The position numbers and the translations under genes were made by a program. A DNA stretch of 64,000 bases, from contig NZ_CAKMMP010000015.1 in assembly GCF_927798175.1 (NCBI RefSeq), positions 1 through 64,000 of the forward strand. The letters are read 5' to 3'. Below are positions 33,961 to 42,562 of this stretch, piece after piece (the first letter of the stretch is position 1; each line of letters opens with the position of its first letter). The stretch is from Paenibacillus sp. JJ-223 (lineage in GTDB: Bacteria > Bacillota > Bacilli > Paenibacillales > Paenibacillaceae). A model generated the notes under the pieces. It did no database searches, was not told the origin of the DNA, and was given only the letters and a program-made list of their open reading frames with translations.

Positions 33961-36030
33961 CTATATCATTCGCGCCAATCGGATCAACGCATTGCGCAAG
34001 TGGCGATAAAAAGTGGCCCTGCTCATGGAGCAAGCCTCAGCCGCGGCAGTCGGATTGCCGGCATGCGTCCAATAGTGGGCATGCAGCAACCGTTGGTCCT
34101 GAGCGCTAATCCCCGGCTTTCGTCCCTCCAGCATGTCCAGAATATGCAATTGCAGCTGCACGCCATCCTTCATGTCTTTCATTTGCGCAGCATATTCCTG
34201 CAAATCTGCCGGGGAATGCAAGTTGGACAACATTTTACGCATATCTGCCTCGGACCAGGCCTGTCGTTTCTCGCCCGCAGCGTCCTGATGAAATTTCCCG
34301 TTCTCCGTTTCCGGATTCAGCAGTGACATCACCCAATCTCCGAATCGGCCATTGCGAAAATCCAGGTACATGACATCCGCAGGCTGGTCATACAAATCAC
34401 AAACGCGGCTTCGGGTTTTTCTCATTTGAAAGCCGATGCTCTGCAAAAACAGTTTAAGATACGGATTGGTCGCCACCAGCATAACCCTGGTCCCATCGCC
34501 AAGCAGGGACAGCCGGTCCAGGCACATATATCCGACGAGTTCTTCCCGCGTGTATCCCCTTACATCGTTTTTTGCCGTAACCATAACGGCATAATGCGTA
34601 TCCGTCTGGTCCGGGTCACAATCCAGCTCTTCGGGGGTGAAGCACTCCTGCATCTCGGCAGGGAAATATTTCATCAGCAGCTTGCTGCTCTCCCGATGCA
34701 CAAGCACGGTAATAAACATGGAGATCGGGTCACCCGACCTGTCCCGCATGAGCACAATTCCTTCCGGATAACGTTCGGCCAACTCGTCCAAAAACGGTCT
34801 GTAAGGAGGCGCCTGCCAAGGCTCCACGCTATACTCGGTCCAATGCTGCATCAAACGTTGAAGCGCAGGCAAATCCTCGGTCCGCATCACTTCCATCGGC
34901 GTAAACAAGGCATCCGCCGACACGTCTGCGTATTGGCGATGCTGCAGCATCGATTCCTGGCATAACAGCAGCATCTTTCTTGCGATTTGCCGCTGATCAT
35001 GCGATCTCGCCTTTTCATGCAGCGGCCTTAACAGATTGGCGATCCGTACACGCATCTGCTGCAGGCGCCGGGGTTCACGCTGCCTGAAGTCCCGAAGCAG
35101 ATGAATTCTTGCCATGTCATGCAAGGCCAAACCGTTCGGGCCGGAACGAATAAAAGACATGCGCCGCAGGGCGTGATATTCCTCGGTAGTCACCTCGGAT
35201 TGCAGCACGGCGGACAACACTTCCTGATTTGCGGTTTCCAGAAGCGTCAGCACCTCGATCATCGGGTGCAGCCGCGGCGACGTCAGCTCCAGCAGCAGCC
35301 TGGCGCTGATCGCGTGCGACATTTCCGTCCACTCGGATAACGGCACATCCCGGCTTTGGTCCGCTGCCTCAACCGCCAAGGCAAGCCCCAGCGGATGGCC
35401 GTCCGTCATGCGCGCTATCTTGCCTTCAACGCTTCGGTTCGGCAATCCTGCCCCTGCAATATATGCCGTAATTTCCTCATCCGTAAAATGCTGCAAGGGC
35501 ATCCGCACAAAAAGCTGCTGCAAGCGGGGGTGCGATTTCCATGTCAGCACAGGCTCTGGGCGCGAAGCGAGCACGATCAATACGCCGCTGGTCGGCAGCT
35601 TGGAGACAAACACTTCCATGAACCAATGCTCCAGCAAAGCCAGCTCTTCATAATTGTCCACGGCAATCACCAGCCTATTCCGAGCCGAGGCTTGAGTCAG
35701 AACATGCAGCGGACCGAACTCGCTTTCGCTCCCCATCATCTCCAGTCCGATCGTTGAAGAGAGGTATTCCAAAAAGATCGAAGGCGTCGGACCGCAGGAC
35801 CTGCCGTCCATCCAGATGGCCGTTGCTCCCCGGTCACGGGATATCTCCAGCATTTCCGACAGCAGCGAGGATTTCCCGATCCCCCCCATACCCGTCACCG
35901 AAAAAATGGTAAGGGGTGCTCCCGGATCGCCAAACCAGCGATTCAACAACTTCAATTCCTTCGCTCGTCCAACAAAACGTTTGTCATGATCAAAGTGGCT
36001 GTCAAACCGTCTCTCGTCACTGTTTTCCAT
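33961..36030 (-). CDS. STAND-class ATPase regulator with C-terminal HTH
   Basis: A 689-residue protein. The N-terminal AAA/STAND ATPase has P-loop VTGMGGIGKSS (47-55), a Walker B-like VIAVDNYEEL (near 120), sensor LASRPEP and a winged-helix segment (about 245-330). The middle region (about 420-590) has a GNAT-like look, with NPYLKLFLQSIGFQ recalling the acetyl-CoA fold's final helix-strand. The C-terminus carries a Fis/AraC-like helix-turn-helix, AAAEACSMSRATFYRHLRNA. STAND proteins act as ligand-triggered oligomeric switches. It converges on the sigma-54 activator. The ligand and target genes cannot be told. Confidence 0.8.
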   Translation of the reverse strand: MENSDERRFDSHFDHDKRFVGRAKELKLLNRWFGDPGAPLTIFSVTGMGGIGKSSLLSEMLEISRDRGATAIWMDGRSCGPTPSIFLEYLSSTIGLEMMGSESEFGPLHVLTQASARNRLVIAVDNYEELALLEHWFMEVFVSKLPTSGVLIVLASRPEPVLTWKSHPRLQQLFVRMPLQHFTDEEITAYIAGAGLPNRSVEGKIARMTDGHPLGLALAVEAADQSRDVPLSEWTEMSHAISARLLLELTSPRLHPMIEVLTLLETANQEVLSAVLQSEVTTEEYHALRRMSFIRSGPNGLALHDMARIHLLRDFRQREPRRLQQMRVRIANLLRPLHEKARSHDQRQIARKMLLLCQESMLQHRQYADVSADALFTPMEVMRTEDLPALQRLMQHWTEYSVEPWQAPPYRPFLDELAERYPEGIVLMRDRSGDPISMFITVLVHRESSKLLMKYFPAEMQECFTPEELDCDPDQTDTHYAVMVTAKNDVRGYTREELVGYMCLDRLSLLGDGTRVMLVATNPYLKLFLQSIGFQMRKTRSRVCDLYDQPADVMYLDFRNGRFGDWVMSLLNPETENGKFHQDAAGEKRQAWSEADMRKMLSNLHSPADLQEYAAQMKDMKDGVQLQLHILDMLEGRKPGISAQDQRLLHAHYWTHAGNPTAAAEACSMSRATFYRHLRNALIRLARMI

Positions 36031-36946
36031 CCGTAGCCTCCGTACTGAGTCCTGATACTTTTACAATCATTTCATCTAAAATTGAGACTATATTGAGACG
36101 CACAACGACACTGCAAATGATAAAATTTCGATAAAAGCCAATTTATAGAAAATAACATCAGACATCAACGGGAAAGCGCTTTTTCACCAGCCGTTTCCGT
36201 TCTTTCATGTAAATAAACGCCGATCGAAGGTTCCGGGAGACCGAACGCTTATAGCCGAAGTTCGTGTCTGTACCAGTCGAGACCAACTCCCTCATTGTCG
36301 CTGCATGCTGCACGGAGTTGAAACTATTGAGCCGCAGCCATATGATCACGCTTCCTTTCAAGCCCATTAGCCCGATATTCCAGAAAGGCGGATTTATGTG
36401 AGAAAACAACTCGACATCTGTAATCTGAGCGGACAACTCGGAATCAGCAGTGATTCCCTTCATGAATGGCTTCGCCAACATACCGCAGCATCCGAATCAA
36501 TGAAACACCCCGTCCCTGCCGAGCGCGAAACTGCCCCATACCGTTTGGTTGCCCCCGATTCGTTAACGCTGGCCCCTTTCGCAAATCAGCCGAAACTATT
36601 CCGGGGCCGCCGGTCCCAGTTCCGCTCCGCCATACCGAAACCGGATTTTGACCAGATTCGCCGAGTCAGCAGAAATTATTAAACCATTACGCGATTTCCG
36701 TACGGTCCATGCATGTGCCTTCACCTAACAGACGGTTTGAAAGGCAAACATGTTGGACCGATCCATCCTCTCCATCCCATGTCAAAGGAATGCATGCAGC
36801 CTCCATTCGCAACCTTCCATCCAGGTTTACATCGATTCTGTTTCGGCTTGTCCGTGCAAGAGAATGACATTGATGCGGATCAGACCTTTCGATCATCGTT
36901 CCATGGCAATTACCTCTGTAATGTCATTTTTTCACATTTATTCACC

Positions 36947-36962
36947 GAGGACAAGTGTCCTC
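36947..36962. promoter_or_regulatory. Perfect palindrome upstream of ald
   Basis: GAGGACA-AG-TGTCCTC, 7-bp arms with a 2-base spacer, 131 bases before the ald start. Candidate operator or activator site. Confidence 0.4.
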
Positions 36963-37042
36963 AATGATGTTTTCGGCAAATGTTGAATCCTTCCTGCAAA
37001 ACATTAGACATAAAGCAAGGTGACAAACGGCCATTCTATTCA

Positions 37043-37058
37043 TACACTTAAACGTGTA
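37043..37058. promoter_or_regulatory. Short inverted repeat close to the ald start
   Basis: TACAC-TTAAAC-GTGTA, 35 bases before the ATG, where a repressor would block transcription or early elongation. Low support. Confidence 0.35.
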
Positions 37059-37093
37059 AGCGAACAACCTTATCATGGACGAGGTGCATGGCT

Positions 37094-38227
37094 ATGAGAA
37101 TCGGAATTCCCAAAGAAATCAAAAACAATGAAAACCGCGTTGCCATTACCCCTGCCGGGGCCGCTGATTTCGTCCGGGCCGGCCATCAGGTGGTCATTGA
37201 ACAAGGTGCGGGACTCGGCAGCGGCTTTACCGACGGCGAGTATCAGGCCGCAGGCGCGGTCGTGACGGCACAGGCCAAGACGGTATGGGCGGAAGCCGAC
37301 ATGATTCTTAAGGTGAAGGAGCCGCTGGCCAGCGAGTACGAATACTTCCGTCCCGGACTGATTCTCTTCACCTACCTGCACTTGGCTGCAGAGCCCGAAC
37401 TGGCCGCTGCGCTGGTGCAGAGCCGAGTGACGGCCTTGGCCTACGAGACGCTTGAAGTCAACGGATCGCTCCCGCTGCTCACGCCGATGAGCGAGGTCGC
37501 CGGGCGAATGGCAGCCCAGATCGGTGCCCAACTGCTGGAGAAGCCCAAAGGCGGCAAAGGCATTTTGCTCTCCGGCGTGCCCGGCGTGAGCCGCGGCAAG
37601 GTTACGATCATCGGCGGAGGCACGGTGGGCACCAATGCGGCCAAAATCGCCATCGGGCTGGGAGCGGACGTCGCCATCCTCGATCTGAATCTGAATCGGC
37701 TGCGCCAGCTGGACGATATTTTTGGCAACCAGATTCAGACGCTGGTATCCAGTCCGTCCAACATTGCGGCCGCCGTGGCCGGAACCGACCTGCTCATCTG
37801 CGCGGTGCTGATTCCGGGCGCCAAAGCGCCCAAGCTGGTCACCGAGCAGATGGTCACCGCCATGGCACCCGGTTCGGTGATCGTGGACGTGGCGATTGAT
37901 CAGGGCGGGATCGTCGAGACGATCGACCACATCACCACTCACGACCATCCGACTTACGTGAAACATGGCGTCGTGCATTACGCGGTGGCGAACATGCCTG
38001 GCGCCGTTCCGCGTACTTCCACGGTGGCGCTGACCAACGCCACCATGCCCTATGCGCTGCAGCTGGCAAACCAGGGTGCAGCCGCCGCGATTCGCGGCAG
38101 TTCGTCCATTCGCAGCGCGGTGAACGCGCTGAATGGACATATCACGTACGAGGCGGTTGCCCGCGATCTCGGGCACGCCTATGTACCGCCCGGACAGGTG
38201 CTGCAAGACGGCGCCGACGTCCAGTAA
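37094..38227 (+). CDS. ald: Alanine dehydrogenase
   Basis: A 377-residue NAD-dependent L-alanine dehydrogenase (alanine to pyruvate and ammonia), the typical family length. N-terminal RIGIPKEIKNNENRVAITPA holds the substrate Arg and signature; Lys in ILKVKEPL (about 72) and His in YLHLAAEPE (about 94) are catalytic; the Rossmann motif GGGTVGTNAAK is near 174-184; and the C-terminal MPGAVPRTST is conserved. The ATG at 37094 is chosen since GAGGTG lies 7 bases upstream; ATG 37088 is one base from that site. Together with aspA and the proline genes it extends the amino-acid catabolic theme, but no -24/-12 promoter was found for it. Confidence 0.96.
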   Translation: MRIGIPKEIKNNENRVAITPAGAADFVRAGHQVVIEQGAGLGSGFTDGEYQAAGAVVTAQAKTVWAEADMILKVKEPLASEYEYFRPGLILFTYLHLAAEPELAAALVQSRVTALAYETLEVNGSLPLLTPMSEVAGRMAAQIGAQLLEKPKGGKGILLSGVPGVSRGKVTIIGGGTVGTNAAKIAIGLGADVAILDLNLNRLRQLDDIFGNQIQTLVSSPSNIAAAVAGTDLLICAVLIPGAKAPKLVTEQMVTAMAPGSVIVDVAIDQGGIVETIDHITTHDHPTYVKHGVVHYAVANMPGAVPRTSTVALTNATMPYALQLANQGAAAAIRGSSSIRSAVNALNGHITYEAVARDLGHAYVPPGQVLQDGADVQ

Positions 38228-38279
38228 TCTTGCCGCTTGCCGTTCCACATGGCAGTCCGCTGCCGGCTGTGGAACGCAT

Positions 38280-38330
38280 GAAGCGCCAGTCCGGACCGTG
38301 GGTGGTCCAGGCTGGCGCTTCGGTTTCTTT
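38280..38330 (+). terminator. Terminator after ald
   Basis: GAAGCGCCAG/CTGGCGCTTC stem (38280-38289 with 38312-38321), with an inner GGACC/GGTCC pair, then GGTTTCTTTC. Confidence 0.8.
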
Positions 38331-38366
38331 CGCATGCATCATGGTATGTGGAATGGCCGTTTGAAT

Positions 38367-39284
38367 TCACATCACGCGTTCACTGCATACCTCGCGGAAA
38401 TTGCAATCCCGGCAAGCCCGGCGCGAAGGCATCGGGGTGAAGAACGAAATGTCTTTGGGCCTGTTGTAATACTCGTCCGCCACACAGGACTTCATCTCCT
38501 CGATATACCGTCCGACTTTTTCCTCCGCCCTCGCCAAATCCTCTTGCGTAGCTGCATATTGCTTGTGCGTTCCGTTCAGCAGATACTCCACCCGCAGCTC
38601 GATCTGCTCCAGCGGCACCCGATAGTGCTCTCTTACAAATGCGGCATACAGCAGGAGCTGGTCCGAGAAATCTTCTTCCTTGCCCGTTTTCCAATCCACG
38701 ATCACGATGTTGCCGTTGCCTCTCCGATACAGCAAGTCCATCTTGACGTACACCCGCGTATCGTGCAGCATCATCGTATCCCATTTCTCGATCTCCAGAA
38801 TTTGCGTGCTTGCGCGCGCCAGGTCTTCCCAGGTCAACGTATCGTACAGACTGTTCACACAGGCGGTAATGCGGTCTTTGATCGTTCCGATCCGCTCCTG
38901 CAGCGTGTCGTCCCCGTAGTACATTTCGGACAGCATAACCCGGTTTTTGGGATCCTGCCTCCACTGCTCCGCGTCCAACGACTGTACGTACGCCTCATTC
39001 AGCAGCTTGCGCATCGTCTGTTCCAGAAAAGGCACGCGCGGCCTTTCTCGTCCTTCATCCCTGCTGCGCACGGCCGATTCGCACATCCGGTGCACCAGGT
39101 CACCAAAGACGAGATACAGATTGCTGAGCTGTTTCAAACGATAAAGGCGGACCGTCATATCATCGGCTTGATCGGTCTTCCAGCCATTGTGGGCACCATA
39201 ATAATGATAATAATATTTGCGCAGGCACTCATCGAACATATTGGCCCGCGACTGCGAATAAGACCACTGCGGATATTGTGCCAT
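38367..39284 (-). CDS. PD-(D/E)XK nuclease-family protein with four-cysteine cluster
   Basis: A 305-residue protein of the Cas4/AddB/RecB-nuclease-like type. The nuclease core shows VFGDLVHRMCE (His), EIEKWD and YVKMDLLYRRGNGNIVIVDW KTGKEED, the D...(D/E)xK active site. Cys20 near the N-terminus plus Cys291, Cys294 and Cys300 at the C-terminus form the C-X(n)-C-X2-C-X5-C pattern of iron-sulfur-bound exonuclease domains. A lone gene; no helicase or CRISPR genes are next to it. It likely processes DNA ends, but the partner is not visible. ATG 39284 has AAAGG upstream. Confidence 0.87.
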   Translation of the reverse strand: MAQYPQWSYSQSRANMFDECLRKYYYHYYGAHNGWKTDQADDMTVRLYRLKQLSNLYLVFGDLVHRMCESAVRSRDEGRERPRVPFLEQTMRKLLNEAYVQSLDAEQWRQDPKNRVMLSEMYYGDDTLQERIGTIKDRITACVNSLYDTLTWEDLARASTQILEIEKWDTMMLHDTRVYVKMDLLYRRGNGNIVIVDWKTGKEEDFSDQLLLYAAFVREHYRVPLEQIELRVEYLLNGTHKQYAATQEDLARAEEKVGRYIEEMKSCVADEYYNRPKDISFFTPMPSRRACRDCNFREVCSERVM

Positions 39285-39348
39285 GATTTATTCTACCTTT
39301 CTGCGATTATACTTTTGTGCAATCGATGCTTATGGATCGGGACAACAT

Positions 39349-39432
39349 CTATAAACGTCAAAAAAACATTCACACGTTAACGGAGAGGCAGAACCAATCT
39401 CTGAAGTGTGATTTGTGATTGCAGTTTATGTA
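39349..39432. repeat. Family 1 dispersed element, reduced copy D
   Basis: About 84 bases: a left arm with CACACGTTAACGGAGAGGCA then GAACCAATCT, as in the full copies, joined directly to a right end AGTGTGATTTGTGATTGCAG that is the inverted partner of a variant terminal repeat (ATAAACTG..TCACAC). The internal hairpins are absent. It sits in the divergent region between the nuclease and kinase-like genes. Confidence 0.75.
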
Positions 39433-39631
39433 AAACTGCTGCTGCACCAAGTATAAGGGACCAGGCAAAAACGCCGCAAGCTAGCTGGTCATCCGTCTAA
39501 AGCGTCCCCGGTTCGAATCGGAACCGTTTCGGATTTCATTCGTATCGTTAATATACGTTCATCACCACTGAAATTGCGCAGTGAACCGCATGAGATAGAT
39601 TGCAGGCAATATCCCAAAGGAGGCACCACCC

Positions 39632-40315
39632 ATGAATCAACCCGATTGGTTCCAGGCAGAAAAAGCGTTGCAGCAGATCCGGGTCATCGGAAGCGACCGG
39701 AACGAACTCGTCGACATTATCGGGCGCGCCCAAGGCGTCCGTTGCATCGGCACAGGCACGGATGCAGCCGTATTTGCCTATGACGGGTTGCCGCAATACG
39801 CCTTCAAAGTGTACTCGGATCATGCTCTGGACAAGCTCGATCATGAAAAAAAAGTCTATGAGCGGCTTCGCGGCCTGCCCTATTTTCCTACCTATTACGG
39901 CAGCGGCCCCAACATGATCGTAATCAGCCATGAAGCCGGACCAACGCTGCTGGAGTGCCTGGAGCAAGGCATCCCTGTACCCGAGCAGGTCATGCTCGAC
40001 GTGGACGCCGCACGTGCAGCGGTCCGAGAACGGGGGCTGAACCCCCGCGACATCCATTTGAAAAACGTACTGCTCCAAAACGGGCGAGCCAAGGTGCTCG
40101 ATGTCTCGGAATATATCCAGGACGGCAATGACAACCGCTGGGAGCATCTCGTCTGGGCCTATTACAACGTGTATCCACGCATTGAGGGCACCCCGATCTC
40201 CCCGCGCATGCTGCAGACGATTAAATGGGCCTACAACCAACTGGATCAGGCCAATATCAAATTGGAGGACTTGTCCAAGAAGGCCAATCGCCTGTTTTCG
40301 CGATTTCTGAAATGA
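39632..40315 (+). CDS. Small protein-kinase-like protein
   Basis: A 227-residue protein with a minimal kinase fold. A Gly-rich start RCIGTGTDAAVFAYDG, a Lys in YAFKVYSD (about 59), a Glu in HEKKVYERL, a catalytic-loop-like NPRDIHLKNVLLQN (about 137-150) with Asp and Asn, and KVLDVSEY in place of the DFG loop. This layout resembles Bud32/YrzF-type small kinases and the choline-kinase-like group. No membrane segment. The ATG has AAAGGAGG upstream. It stands alone between two repeat elements. The target is unknown; the altered DFG (DVS) means activity should not be assumed. Confidence 0.75.
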   Translation: MNQPDWFQAEKALQQIRVIGSDRNELVDIIGRAQGVRCIGTGTDAAVFAYDGLPQYAFKVYSDHALDKLDHEKKVYERLRGLPYFPTYYGSGPNMIVISHEAGPTLLECLEQGIPVPEQVMLDVDAARAAVRERGLNPRDIHLKNVLLQNGRAKVLDVSEYIQDGNDNRWEHLVWAYYNVYPRIEGTPISPRMLQTIKWAYNQLDQANIKLEDLSKKANRLFSRFLK

Positions 40316-40331
40316 TAGCATCCGCAGCCAA

Positions 40332-40367
40332 AACATCCCCCCACCTCCATGTCGGGGGATGTTTTAT
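40332..40367 (+). terminator. Terminator after the kinase-like gene
   Basis: AACATCCCCC/GGGGGATGTT perfect 10-bp stem, 12-base loop, then TTTAT. Confidence 0.9.
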
Positions 40368-40388
40368 GTTATGGTTCGGCACTAGCCC

Positions 40389-40571
40389 TAACAAACATGA
40401 GACACGATATAGGGCATGTATTGGAGCATTTGAAATGGTAACGAACCTGAGGCACGTTATCTGTGGTTGGAAAGCGCGGTTTGTGGCATTTTGCTCCAAA
40501 TAGCGTGGCTGAAGTTCGTTACATTTTGAAGCGTGGCGATTCGGGCGGAATAAGGTGTCTACGGTTCGTTA
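40389..40571. repeat. Family 2 palindromic element, copy 1
   Basis: Four copies of a 22-bp motif (TAACGAACCTGAGACAC followed by a TTAT-like tail): two direct, starting at 40389 and 40439, and two inverted, ending at 40521 and 40571. Spacing is exactly 50 bp on both sides, symmetric about 40480. Non-coding, and placed between convergent genes. Confidence 0.8.
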
Positions 40572-40605
40572 GAGGAGCCGGCAGATGGCAAACGGACGGC
40601 CAGAT

Positions 40606-41508
40606 TCAGCTTCCATTCTCCGCTGCCTGACGTCCCCGCGATGGCGGCACACCTTTGTATTTCTTATATAGCTTCGTAAAATAATTGGCATTGTCGCAGC
40701 CGACCTGTGCGGCGATCTCCGTGACCGTCAGACTGCTCTCTTTCAGAAGCCGCTCCGCGAGCATCATGCGGCAGCCGTTAACGTATTCAACGAACGTTCG
40801 CCCGGTCAGCTTTTTGAACATTTTGCAAAAATGATACGTATTCAGGCCGACCTGGCCGGCGGCTTCGGCCACGGATACTCTCTCTGCGGGATCGGCCTCG
40901 ATCTTCTCGATCAGCTGCTTGAAACGTTCCCTGTTCGGAAAATAAGAACCGCCCCCTTTGCTCGGGAGCTGCTGCGGCAAAAACATGCGAGCCAGCATTG
41001 TGAACAGCGCGTACAGCTTGGATTTGACCATCAGCTGGTAAGCGGGCGGCTGTTCCGTCATCTCTTCGATCGCTTCGTGAATCAGACTGTAGATGCGCGC
41101 GCATTCTTCATCCTGTTCGGCGGGTTTGACCGGAAAACGCAGCCTTCCCTCCAGATATGGCGCGACATATCCGATATGCACCGGGTCATGGATGAAGTCC
41201 TGAAACAAAGCGGCGTTGACGACCACCGAATCGTAGTCCACGTCGCCGTCATTCATCGCGTAGCCGACATGCAGCGTTCCTGCAGGAATAGCGAGAACTT
41301 CTCCGGCCCGCGCCGTGTACGGCCTGCTGTCGATATGGAATTGCGCTTCCCCCCTGCGCATCACGATGAATTCAAAATGCTCGTGCCAATGCAAATACAA
41401 TATGCATTCCCCTGCCTTCTTGTCAGCGCATCGATTCTGAAACAGCTGAAACGGATGTGATTTATGGTCCATCCGCGTTTTTTCGTGAAGCGCTTTCAAC
41501 TCAGTCAC
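40606..41508 (-). CDS. AraC-family transcriptional regulator with cupin sensor
   Basis: A 300-residue regulator: N-terminal cupin (LHWHEHFEFIVMRRGEAQFH, then AGEVLAIPAGTLHVG) and a C-terminal double helix-turn-helix, VSVAEAAGQVGLNTYHFCKM FKKLTGRTFVEYV and LTVTEIAAQVGCDNANYFTK LYKKYKGVPP. I start it at GTG 41508 (AGGGG 7 bases upstream); frames reading back to 42222 run antisense to the isomerase gene and are artefacts. Divergent from the sugar isomerase/dehydrogenase pair, it is most likely their carbohydrate-responsive regulator. Confidence 0.92.
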   Translation of the reverse strand: MTELKALHEKTRMDHKSHPFQLFQNRCADKKAGECILYLHWHEHFEFIVMRRGEAQFHIDSRPYTARAGEVLAIPAGTLHVGYAMNDGDVDYDSVVVNAALFQDFIHDPVHIGYVAPYLEGRLRFPVKPAEQDEECARIYSLIHEAIEEMTEQPPAYQLMVKSKLYALFTMLARMFLPQQLPSKGGGSYFPNRERFKQLIEKIEADPAERVSVAEAAGQVGLNTYHFCKMFKKLTGRTFVEYVNGCRMMLAERLLKESSLTVTEIAAQVGCDNANYFTKLYKKYKGVPPSRGRQAAENGS

Positions 41509-41635
41509 CGATGTTCCCCTTCCCCCACAAAATCGGACTAATAATGCACAAGATCGTTTAGAGCCATTCGGCAAATGCACCGCTATAATGAGTGTGTCAC
41601 GAAGACTATAAGCCAATATTGGAGTGAATTCAACC

Positions 41636-42523
41636 ATGAATAAAGCATTGCGCATAGGCACGCTTGTCGGCGGCGCGGACGCCGTAAGAGTCATTCCGCA
41701 AATTTTGCCGCACGGCTTCGAATCGTTCAACCTGACCTTCTGGCAGACGACAGGAACCGTGGACCTGACCGAGACGGCCAAACGCGTTCGCGAACTGGTC
41801 GACGAACATGACGTCGTCATTTCGGCGCTCAGCGTGTTCGGCAATCCGCTTACGGGAGAAGGAGACAATGCCGACACCTTGGCGAGCTGGGAGCGGGCCA
41901 TCGACCATGCCCATCTGTTCGGGGCAGCCATCGTCTCCGGCTTCACCGGCCGCCTGACCGGACGTCCGATCGACGAATCCATTCCCAAATTCAAGCAAGT
42001 CTTCGGCGAATTGGCCAAACGCGCTGCCGACCGGGGCGTGCGGATCGCCTTCGAAAACTGCGACATGGGCGGAACCTGGCAGAGCGGGGACTGGAATATC
42101 GCCCATAATCCAACCGCTTGGGAAATGATGTTCGATGCCGTTCCCGACGAGCATGTCGGGCTGGAATGGGAGCCTTGCCACCAAATGGTCAGCCTGATCG
42201 ACCCGATTCCGCAATTGCGCAAATGGGCCCATAAAGTGTTTCATGTGCACGGCAAGGATGCAACCATTGCTTGGGATGTCGTGAAGGAACATGGCGTTCA
42301 TGGACCGCATGAATTCGTCTGGCACCGCACACCAGGCTTCGGGGATACCAACTGGTCGGATATCATCACGATTTTGCGCCAGCACGGTTACGAGGGAACC
42401 ATCGATATTGAAGGCTGGCATGATCCGGTTTACAAGGGCGAGCTGGAGATGACCGGGCAGGTGCACGCGCTGAACTACTTGAAGCACTGTCGCGGGGGAA
42501 GCTTTGTGCCAAACCCCGTGTGA
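41636..42523 (+). CDS. Sugar phosphate isomerase/epimerase (xylose-isomerase-like TIM barrel)
   Basis: A 295-residue AP-endonuclease-2/xylose-isomerase-like barrel. Metal-ligand-like residues appear in RIAFENCDMGG (Glu, about 143), GLEWEPCHQM (Glu/His, about 180-187), VFHVHGKD (His, about 206-208) and GTIDIEGWHD (Glu, about 264). Sugar isomerases, epimerases and inosose dehydratases share this fold. GGAG lies 11 bases before ATG 41636. A Gfo/Idh/MocA gene follows after 39 bases, and the AraC regulator is divergent, the common layout for uptake or breakdown of unusual sugars or polyols. The exact substrate is unknown. Confidence 0.88.
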   Translation: MNKALRIGTLVGGADAVRVIPQILPHGFESFNLTFWQTTGTVDLTETAKRVRELVDEHDVVISALSVFGNPLTGEGDNADTLASWERAIDHAHLFGAAIVSGFTGRLTGRPIDESIPKFKQVFGELAKRAADRGVRIAFENCDMGGTWQSGDWNIAHNPTAWEMMFDAVPDEHVGLEWEPCHQMVSLIDPIPQLRKWAHKVFHVHGKDATIAWDVVKEHGVHGPHEFVWHRTPGFGDTNWSDIITILRQHGYEGTIDIEGWHDPVYKGELEMTGQVHALNYLKHCRGGSFVPNPV

Positions 42524-42562
42524 CGTCGACTCGAAACCATCATAAACAAAGGAGATGATCGC

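Larger units (their letters stand above)
36031..37093. other. Gene-poor kilobase upstream of ald
   Basis: No frame here has a convincing ribosome site, domain or codon pattern; several frames of 60-107 codons overlap one another on both strands. It holds two palindromes near its right end (listed separately) and presumably the STAND gene promoter on the left and the ald promoter on the right. It may be decayed coding DNA. Confidence 0.55.

Noticed and set aside
36158..36967. Overlapping 60-107 codon frames in the gap upstream of ald
   Set aside because: No ribosome sites, no recognisable domains, and they overlap on both strands; left as a gene-poor region.
36900..37093. Sigma-54 promoter for ald
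   Set aside because: No TGGC/TTGC pair with correct spacing was found; the nearest match (TGGCAATTACC) lacks the -12 element.
37073..38335. 420-codon open frame antisense to ald
   Set aside because: Mirror frame of a GC-rich real gene; no ribosome site or domain, and ald is certain.
39470..39545. tRNA-like T-loop (GGTTCGAATC) near 39510
   Set aside because: The flanking bases do not form a T stem, and no acceptor, D or anticodon arm can be drawn. Chance similarity.
41509..42222. N-terminal extension of the AraC gene back to 42222
   Set aside because: Would run antisense through the sugar isomerase gene; a good GTG start with ribosome site exists at 41508.
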